A DNA stretch of 11,264 nucleotides from Gemmatimonadota bacterium (GTDB taxonomy: Bacteria; Gemmatimonadota; Gemmatimonadetes; Gemmatimonadales; GWC2-71-9), in NCBI GenBank assembly GCA_003220855.1, contig QHTP01000233.1, positions 1 through 11,264 of the forward strand. Reading direction: 5' to 3'. The translations under genes were made by a program, and so were the position numbers. Shown here piece after piece: positions 6,452 to 11,264 of the stretch (positions are counted from its first letter, which is position 1; each line of letters begins with the position of its first letter). The notes below the pieces were generated by a model. That model was given only the letters and a program-made list of their open reading frames with translations, was not told the origin of the DNA and did not search any database.

Positions 6452-8923
6452 CTATTTCTTGCCCAGCGCGAGGAGATTCGCGAATAGCCGATAGGCGCCC
6501 GGCACCCCCGCGGGCAGCTGCCGGAAAAAGCTCAGCGCCGTATACACGTAGGTCCCCTTCCCCAACGTGGCGACGAGCAGGCCACCGTCGAGCGGCGGAT
6601 CGCCGGGGTCGTGCATCTCGAGCAGCGGTGTGTAGGTCGAGTCCCATTGGTGCGCGAAGTAGAGACCGCGCTCCTGCACCCAGCCGGCCCAGTCCCCCGC
6701 CCCGATCTCGTTGGGAACGTGAAACACGGGGCTCGCGGGGACCAGCTCGGTGACAGGCGCCGTCTCGTCGGTCACGCGATCGTGCGGGCGCGCGATCGAC
6801 AGGGGATACGGAGCGAAGCTGCCGCTCACGAACGGGTATTGCTGATATTGCACGATGACGAGGCCGCCCGAGCGAGCGTAATCGAGCACCCGCCCGTTCG
6901 CCGCCACCAGCGCCGGGTCGGTCTCGTAGGCGCGGCTGCCGATGACGATCGCGTCGTAGTGCGACAGATCCCCGCGCCCGAGCGTGTCGGGACCGAGCAG
7001 CTCGATCGGGATGCCGACGGCACCGAGTGCCTCCGGCACGCGGTCGGAAGCCCCGCGCACGTAGCCGACGCGCGCCAGCTTGGGCAGCGCAATGCGAGCG
7101 GCCCGGACCTCGGCGGTCGAGGCGTGCGTGACGCCGCGCGGCCGGATGTGCGGGTAATCGATGATCGCCAGCGAGCCCTCGCTGCGCTCGCGGTTGGCGA
7201 GCGCGGCGGCCTTCACCTGATATACGCCGGGGCGCACGGTTGCCGGGAGCGTCAGCGCGACGGTGAAGCTCTTGGCCTCGTCCTCCCGCTGGAACGACAG
7301 GCTCTCAGGCGCAACCGCCGGCCAACCGGGCGGAAGCGCCAGCACCACCTGCGCGGCCGCAGGCCCGCGCCCGCGGTTCGTCACGGTCACGGTGAACGAT
7401 CGGGGACCGGCGGCGGTGCCGTCGACGGGCCAGACGACCAGATCGGGGGTGACGGCCACGTCGAACGGGCGCGTGACGAACACGGGCCGCCGCACCTCGC
7501 CGATGCTCTGATCGCGGTACCGGTAGACCACCTCGCGGGTGAGCGCCAGCGGCTCGCCCGCGACGGTGAGTCGCACCGTCAGCTGCAGCGGCCCCGGCTC
7601 GAACGGCAGTCCGCGCCACTCGGCGGGCACCCCACCCCAGTCGTACAGTGCACCGACGAGGGGCCGCCGCAGAAAATACGGTTGCGAGCGCGGCGCGTCG
7701 GGGGCGACGGTGACGGCGAAGCGCCGGGTCGCGACCGTGCCCGGCGCGACGGGCGAGGTGGCCGCATCGATGCGCTCGACCTTCCATCCCGATAGCGCCG
7801 CGACGTCGATGCCGTCCAGCGTCACCGGTCCCGGCCCCGAGTTCCAGACGGTGGCTTCGATCTGGACGCGCTCGCCCGGAATCACGATCCCGTCGTCCGC
7901 CGCCCCATCGAGCGCGACGCCGGCCGCGGCGGCGAGCGTCTGATCGAGCAGCGCCTGCTGGCCAGAATCGGCGCTGCCGAGCTCGCGCCGGGCGCGCGCC
8001 AGCAGGGGGACGATCACCTCGGGATGCGACGGGTTCAAACGCGCCCGAGCGGAGTCGATCAGGGCCGCGTAGCGGGCCTGGGTGGGTGGCAGCGTGTCGA
8101 CGCCCGAGAACACGCCGTCCCCGTCCCCCGTCCCTCGTCCCCGCTCGCGCCACTCGAGGAACGCGAGGCGATCGATGCTCGGTCCCGGGCGCTCGAGCTG
8201 CCCTTCGTCCTGCGAGCGATGCTGGCTCCGCCCCACCATCGCGATCTGATGGTAGGAGCGGCCGGAGACCGGGTCGAGCGCGCCCGCGTCCAGCCGCAGC
8301 GTGGCCGACGCCGTGTCGGAGTACAGGGAGCGGTACAGCTTGACCGGTCCCCAGCTCGAGTCCCGCAGCGTCTCGAACGCCTGGCGCGCGAGCAGGCCGG
8401 CCACCTGGTGCTGGCCGTGACCGTCCCTGGGTGTTCCGGAGAACACGGACACGATGATCTGGGGACGGAAGCGTCGCACCACGTCGAGGACGTCGCGCAG
8501 CAGCGAGTCGCGCGGCCACAGGCGCAGGGCTTCGTCGATCGTCTTCGAATAGCCGAAGTCGTACGCGCGGGCGAAGAACTGGCGGGCCCCATCGATCCGA
8601 CGCGCGGCGAGCAGCTCCTCCGAGCGGATCACGCCCAGCTCGGGACCGAGCTCCGGACCGATCAGGTTCTGACCGCCCTCGCCCCGGCTGAGCGACAGGT
8701 AGGCCACCTGTGCCCCCATGCCACGCGCGAACAGGGCGACCAAGTCGGAGTACTCGTCGTCGGGGTGCGCGCCGATCATCAGGATGCGCTTCGTGGCCCC
8801 GAGCTGCCGCAGCGCGCCCGCCAACGCCGCGACGCCGCCGGTCCCGGGTGGGGTGTACTGCCCCACCACCGGACCGACGGCGCCAACCAAGAGAGCGAGG
8901 CTAATCCCGAGCGCGCGCCGCAC
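6452..8923 (-). CDS. Secreted LmbE/PIG-L family deacetylase with C-terminal beta-sandwich and amidotransferase-like domains
   Basis: A probable zinc-dependent N-deacetylase of 823 aa acting outside the cytoplasm. The GTG at 8923 gives a signal peptide (VRRALGISLALLVGAVG, cleavage near residue 20) and shares one base with the amidohydrolase stop (TAGTG), so translation is coupled. Extending upstream would only read through that gene in another frame. The PIG-L domain spans about 45-300. AHPDDE (52-57) supplies zinc ligands H53 and D56 and general base D55, SRGEGGQN (79-86) is typical of the family, and GHGQHQ carries the third ligand H172. Residues about 335-430 and 480-587 look like beta-sandwich modules, the second resembling NEW3 domains. 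Residues about 617-823 resemble a class I glutamine-amidotransferase/ThuA-like fold. Ordinary PIG-L enzymes are about 230-300 aa, so this is a large multidomain form. The substrate is unknown; an N-acetylated sugar is the family's usual target. Confidence 0.88.
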   Translation of the reverse strand: MRRALGISLALLVGAVGPVVGQYTPPGTGGVAALAGALRQLGATKRILMIGAHPDDEYSDLVALFARGMGAQVAYLSLSRGEGGQNLIGPELGPELGVIRSEELLAARRIDGARQFFARAYDFGYSKTIDEALRLWPRDSLLRDVLDVVRRFRPQIIVSVFSGTPRDGHGQHQVAGLLARQAFETLRDSSWGPVKLYRSLYSDTASATLRLDAGALDPVSGRSYHQIAMVGRSQHRSQDEGQLERPGPSIDRLAFLEWRERGRGTGDGDGVFSGVDTLPPTQARYAALIDSARARLNPSHPEVIVPLLARARRELGSADSGQQALLDQTLAAAAGVALDGAADDGIVIPGERVQIEATVWNSGPGPVTLDGIDVAALSGWKVERIDAATSPVAPGTVATRRFAVTVAPDAPRSQPYFLRRPLVGALYDWGGVPAEWRGLPFEPGPLQLTVRLTVAGEPLALTREVVYRYRDQSIGEVRRPVFVTRPFDVAVTPDLVVWPVDGTAAGPRSFTVTVTNRGRGPAAAQVVLALPPGWPAVAPESLSFQREDEAKSFTVALTLPATVRPGVYQVKAAALANRERSEGSLAIIDYPHIRPRGVTHASTAEVRAARIALPKLARVGYVRGASDRVPEALGAVGIPIELLGPDTLGRGDLSHYDAIVIGSRAYETDPALVAANGRVLDYARSGGLVIVQYQQYPFVSGSFAPYPLSIARPHDRVTDETAPVTELVPASPVFHVPNEIGAGDWAGWVQERGLYFAHQWDSTYTPLLEMHDPGDPPLDGGLLVATLGKGTYVYTALSFFRQLPAGVPGAYRLFANLLALGKK
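8117..8142. repeat. GTCCCC-type tandem repeat inside the PIG-L gene (G-rich on coding strand)
   Basis: Four near-identical units, GTCCCC, GTCCCCC, GTCCCTC and GTCCCC, lie in tandem on the plus strand. On the coding minus strand they give G-runs of 4, 3, 5 and 4 separated by loops of 2-4 nt, a classic G-quadruplex pattern. They encode a low-complexity Arg/Gly/Thr/Asp segment (about residues 261-269, RGTGDGDG) between predicted structured parts. Confidence 0.65.
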
Positions 8924-10218
8924 TATGGTGAAAGATAGGTGACTCCGCCCTTCATGACGAAGCGGACACGCTCGAGTTCCGAGACGTCCTTCAACGGATC
9001 CCCCGACACGGCCACGAGGTCCGCCGCCATCCCGGGGGCGACGGCGCCGAGATCGGCCTGGCCCAAGAGCTCGGCGGCGAGCGACGTGCCCGACTTGATC
9101 GCCTGCATCGGCGTCATGCCGTACTGCACGTAGTAGGTGAACTCTTGCGCCTGATTCAGCTCGGTCCAGGGAAAGCCGCCCACGTCGGTTCCTAACACGA
9201 TCCGGACGCCCTTCTTCAAGGCGCGCGCGAACGCCTGGCGCTGGTGCTCGACCATGGGCGCCCAGGCCCCGCCGCGCGGACCCGCGACATAGTGCGCCAC
9301 GGTCACCGTGGGAACCCAATAGACGCCCTTGGCGAGGAGTGCGTCGCTCAGCGAATCGGTCATGCCGTCGCCATGCTCGATCGAGTTCACGCCCGCCCGG
9401 AGCGCCGCAGCGATCCCGTCCGAGCCGATGGCATGGGCCGCCACGCGGCGGCCCAGGCGGTGCGCCTCGTCCACGATGGCGCGCGCCTCGTCATCGGTGA
9501 AGTTCACCCAGCTGTGCAGCACCGAGTCGGCCCCGAAGTAGTAGCGGCGATCGGCGTAGAACTTGATCCAGTCGGCTCCGTGGGCCACCTGCTGGCGCAC
9601 CGCGAGACGAGCGCCCTCGACGCCGTCCACCGGCTGCACCCCGTGCGGCAGCTCGAGCTCCCAGTTGTCCGACACGATGGGGTACATGCCGGTGGGGGCC
9701 ATCGCCCGCGTGGACGCGAAGATGCGGGGCCCGGGGATCACCCCGCGGTCCACGGCGCGCTTCACGTCCACGTCGGCGTACATCGCGCCCTCGGTCTCCA
9801 GGTCGCGGATCGCGGTGAAACCGTGCTCCAGCGCGATGCGCGCGTTACGCGTCGCCAGGATGGCCCGGTAAGCCGTGGATTGGTACAGCAGCTGCTCGTC
9901 GTACGACGCCGCCGTCGGGTCACCCTGCAGCAGGAGATGCGTGTGCGTGTCGATCAGCCCCGGCAGCACGGTCATTTGGGCGAGATCGATCACGCGGGCG
10001 CCCCCGGCCTGCGCCTGAACCTGGGCCAGCGGACCCACGGCCTTGATGCGATCCCCAGCGATCAGGATGCCGACGTTGCTGCGGGCGACATCGGAACGGC
10101 CGTCGATCAGGCGGCCGGCTTTGACGAGGATCGGGGGCGGGGCCGGGGCCTGGGGTGTCTGCGCGGCCAACTGAGTCCGCAGTGCCAGGATGACGATCAA
10201 CGCCAACGAGTGACGCAT
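8923..10218 (-). CDS. Secreted imidazolonepropionase-like metal-dependent amidohydrolase
   Basis: An exported binuclear-metal amidohydrolase of 431 aa. The ATG at 10218 is chosen because AGGAG sits 7 nt before it and it opens a clean signal peptide (MRHSLALIVILALRTQLAAQ); another ATG at 10233 lacks such a site. A Pro/Ala-rich linker follows (about 21-29). The metal site is complete: H92 and H94 (LIDTHTH), the lysine expected to be carboxylated K219 (DWIKFYA), H262 (AAHA), H282 (IEHGDG) and D345 (LGTDVG). GMAADLVAVSGDPL near the C-terminus is the usual closing beta-strand region of the family. Well-studied relatives with this layout include prolidase-like enzymes that cleave Xaa-Pro or Xaa-Arg/Lys dipeptides, so peptide scavenging is likely, but the substrate is not proven. 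It is the first gene of an operon with the PIG-L gene. Confidence 0.92.
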   Translation of the reverse strand: MRHSLALIVILALRTQLAAQTPQAPAPPPILVKAGRLIDGRSDVARSNVGILIAGDRIKAVGPLAQVQAQAGGARVIDLAQMTVLPGLIDTHTHLLLQGDPTAASYDEQLLYQSTAYRAILATRNARIALEHGFTAIRDLETEGAMYADVDVKRAVDRGVIPGPRIFASTRAMAPTGMYPIVSDNWELELPHGVQPVDGVEGARLAVRQQVAHGADWIKFYADRRYYFGADSVLHSWVNFTDDEARAIVDEAHRLGRRVAAHAIGSDGIAAALRAGVNSIEHGDGMTDSLSDALLAKGVYWVPTVTVAHYVAGPRGGAWAPMVEHQRQAFARALKKGVRIVLGTDVGGFPWTELNQAQEFTYYVQYGMTPMQAIKSGTSLAAELLGQADLGAVAPGMAADLVAVSGDPLKDVSELERVRFVMKGGVTYLSP

Positions 10219-10225
10219 CGCGAGG

Positions 10226-10230
10226 CTCCT
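10226..10230 (-). promoter_or_regulatory. Ribosome binding site deciding the amidohydrolase start
   Basis: AGGAG on the minus strand lies 7 nt upstream of the ATG at 10218. It selects that codon over the in-frame ATG at 10233 and over the longer open frame beginning at 10335, which would cross the divergent promoter region and lose the signal peptide's N-terminal position. Confidence 0.7.
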
Positions 10231-10247
10231 CATGGTGGCGCGAGGCG

Positions 10248-10275
10248 AATCTCCCTCTGAGCGCGGGCCTGTCAA
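10248..10275 (-). promoter_or_regulatory. Possible sigma-70-type promoter for the amidohydrolase operon
   Basis: A perfect TTGACA -35 hexamer (10275-10270) is followed after 16 nt by GAGATT (10253-10248), which matches TATAAT at only three positions. The location, about 30 nt before the ATG at 10218, is right for a short-leader transcript. The weak -10 keeps confidence low. Confidence 0.3.
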
Positions 10276-10292
10276 GCCGCTTAAGTTAGAGC

Positions 10293-10298
10293 AGGAGG
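10293..10298 (+). promoter_or_regulatory. Strong ribosome binding site of the acyl-CoA dehydrogenase gene
   Basis: AGGAGG, a full match to the anti-Shine-Dalgarno core, lies 5 nt before the ATG at 10304. It fixes that start and suggests efficient translation. It is the strongest such site seen in the window. Confidence 0.8.
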
Positions 10299-10303
10299 TT
10301 CCC

Positions 10304-11264
10304 ATGGCCACTACCGTCACGCCTCCGGAGCGCAAGGTCAGCGCCGACGAGGCCCGTGAAGTCGCCGAGGCCGCACGCGAGCAGGAGTGGGCCGCGCCGA
10401 GCTTCGTCCGCGATCTGTTCCTGGGCCGGCTGCGGCTCGACCTCGTGCACCCCTATCCCGAGCAGGCTGCGGAGGAGATCCGCCGCGCCCAACCCTTCCT
10501 CGACCAGCTCGAGCGCTTCCTGCGGGACCACGTCGACTCGGACCGCATCGATCGCGAAGGCGAAATCCCCGAGCCGGTGATTCAAGGCCTGCGGGAGCTG
10601 GGCGCGTTCGGCATCAAGATCCCCCGGGAGTACGGCGGGCTCGGCTTGTCGCAGCTGTCCTATATGCGCGCCATCGAGCTGGTGTCCTCGATCGACGGCT
10701 CGATCACCGCGCTCCTGTCGGCGCACCAGTCGATCGGCGTGCCCCAGCCGCTCAAGATGTTCGGCTCCGAGGGACAGAAAAAGAAGTACCTGCCGCTCCT
10801 CGCCAAAGGAGCCATCTCCGCGTTCGCGCTGACGGAGCCGGGCGTCGGGTCCGATCCCGCGGCGATGGAGACGATGGCCACGCCGAGCGAGGACGGAACG
10901 GCGTGGATCCTGAACGGTGAGAAGCTGTGGTGCACCAACGGCACCAAGGCCGAGCTGATGGTGGTCATGGCGCGGACCCCCTCGAAAACCGTCAACGGGA
11001 AGGAAAAGCGGCAGATCACGGCGTTCATCGTCGAGACCGCCTGGCCCGGCGTGAAGGTCGAGCACCGCTGCCACTTCATGGGGCTCAAGGCCATCTACAA
11101 CGGCGTGATCTCGTTCCGGAACGTGCGCGTGCCGCGGGAGAACGTCCTGTGGGGCGAGGGCAAGGGTCTGAAGCTCGCCCTGATCACCCTGAACACCGGG
11201 CGCCTGACGCTCCCCATCTCGTCGGTCGCCGCCGGGAAGCGCTGCCTCGAGATCTCGCGTCGCT
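10304..11264 (+). CDS. Acyl-CoA dehydrogenase, N-terminal part (cut by window edge)
   Basis: A cytoplasmic flavoprotein that introduces the alpha-beta double bond into acyl-CoA during beta-oxidation or a related pathway, passing electrons to ETF. The window holds 320 codons from the ATG at 10304, with no stop before the edge. The N-terminal helical domain starts near residue 60. FALTEPGVGSDPAA (174-187) is the conserved flavin- and substrate-binding signature, and WILNGEKLWCTNG (201-213) follows as in the family's middle beta domain. GLKAIYNGVISFRNVRVP (260-277) leads into the C-terminal helical domain. The first ~55 residues, charged and helical, are an N-terminal extension beyond the usual bacterial short-chain enzymes, more like long/very-long-chain types. 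The catalytic glutamate region, and hence the chain-length class, is at or beyond the window end. Confidence 0.93.
   Translation, partial: MATTVTPPERKVSADEAREVAEAAREQEWAAPSFVRDLFLGRLRLDLVHPYPEQAAEEIRRAQPFLDQLERFLRDHVDSDRIDREGEIPEPVIQGLRELGAFGIKIPREYGGLGLSQLSYMRAIELVSSIDGSITALLSAHQSIGVPQPLKMFGSEGQKKKYLPLLAKGAISAFALTEPGVGSDPAAMETMATPSEDGTAWILNGEKLWCTNGTKAELMVVMARTPSKTVNGKEKRQITAFIVETAWPGVKVEHRCHFMGLKAIYNGVISFRNVRVPRENVLWGEGKGLKLALITLNTGRLTLPISSVAAGKRCLEISRR

Noticed and set aside
4749..6647. 632-codon minus-strand open frame opposite the symporter
   Set aside because: The plus-strand frame is a full SSS transporter with membrane helices and family motifs. The antisense product is charged, low-complexity and has no motif.
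8924..9319. Extension of the PIG-L frame upstream to 9319
   Set aside because: This part lies inside the amidohydrolase gene in another frame and is arginine-rich. The GTG at 8923 gives a signal peptide and a 1-nt overlap, which is far more natural.
10219..10335. Upstream extension of the amidohydrolase to an ATG at 10335
   Set aside because: It would overlap the acyl-CoA dehydrogenase start and push the signal peptide 39 residues inward. The AGGAG-led ATG at 10218 is better.
10286..11074. Minus-strand open frame opposite the acyl-CoA dehydrogenase
   Set aside because: The plus strand has a perfect ribosome binding site and clear family motifs. The antisense frame is a shadow.
1..11264. CRISPR arrays, tRNA genes, transposases, phage or defence genes
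   Set aside because: None seen on either strand. The only repeats are the two short tandem tracts reported.

Overview
The window is GC-rich (about two thirds G+C by eye), densely packed bacterial chromosome with little intergenic space. It holds no tRNA, rRNA, CRISPR array, insertion sequence or phage gene. The mix of genes suggests an uncultured soil or sediment bacterium of the Gemmatimonadota/Acidobacteriota kind. The genes behind this guess are a secreted PafA-like phosphatase, a multidomain secreted LmbE/PIG-L protein, a secreted imidazolonepropionase-like amidohydrolase, a sodium:solute symporter preceded by a tiny membrane ORF, and short 7-nt tandem repeats. The assignment is inference from gene style, not from a marker gene.

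Region 1 (1-4435, minus strand, read right to left): an MFS exporter (4435->3233), a probable intrinsic terminator, then a tightly overlapped cluster. The cluster is a PafA-like alkaline phosphatase (3204->1657), a ~101-aa helical protein with no obvious ATG at its natural start (1664->1359), an ABC exporter ATPase (1356->427) and its ABC-2 permease (434-> beyond the left edge). Gene junctions of 8-nt overlap, 2-nt gap and 8-nt overlap argue for one translationally coupled transcript.

Region 2 (4436-6386): a 168-bp divergent intergenic region carries a good -10 box and a 17-bp palindrome. It is followed on the plus strand by a 41-aa single-helix membrane protein and a 548-aa SSS-family sodium symporter that has an unusual alanine-rich hydrophilic insertion.

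Region 3 (6452-10218, minus strand): a two-gene operon for exported hydrolases, an amidohydrolase (10218->8923) followed with a 1-nt stop/start overlap by an 823-residue PIG-L deacetylase with beta-sandwich and glutamine-amidotransferase-like C-terminal parts. It converges on the symporter across a 65-bp gap containing a 7-nt tandem repeat.

Region 4 (10304-right edge, plus strand): the first 320 codons of an acyl-CoA dehydrogenase, divergent from the amidohydrolase and with a strong ribosome binding site.

The genes are mostly housekeeping or accessory transport and hydrolysis functions. I do not see a defence system or other clearly new multi-gene machine. The most notable points are the non-ATG start and unknown function of the small helical protein, the micro-ORF paired with the symporter, the palindrome beside the symporter promoter, and a G-quadruplex-forming repeat inside the deacetylase gene.
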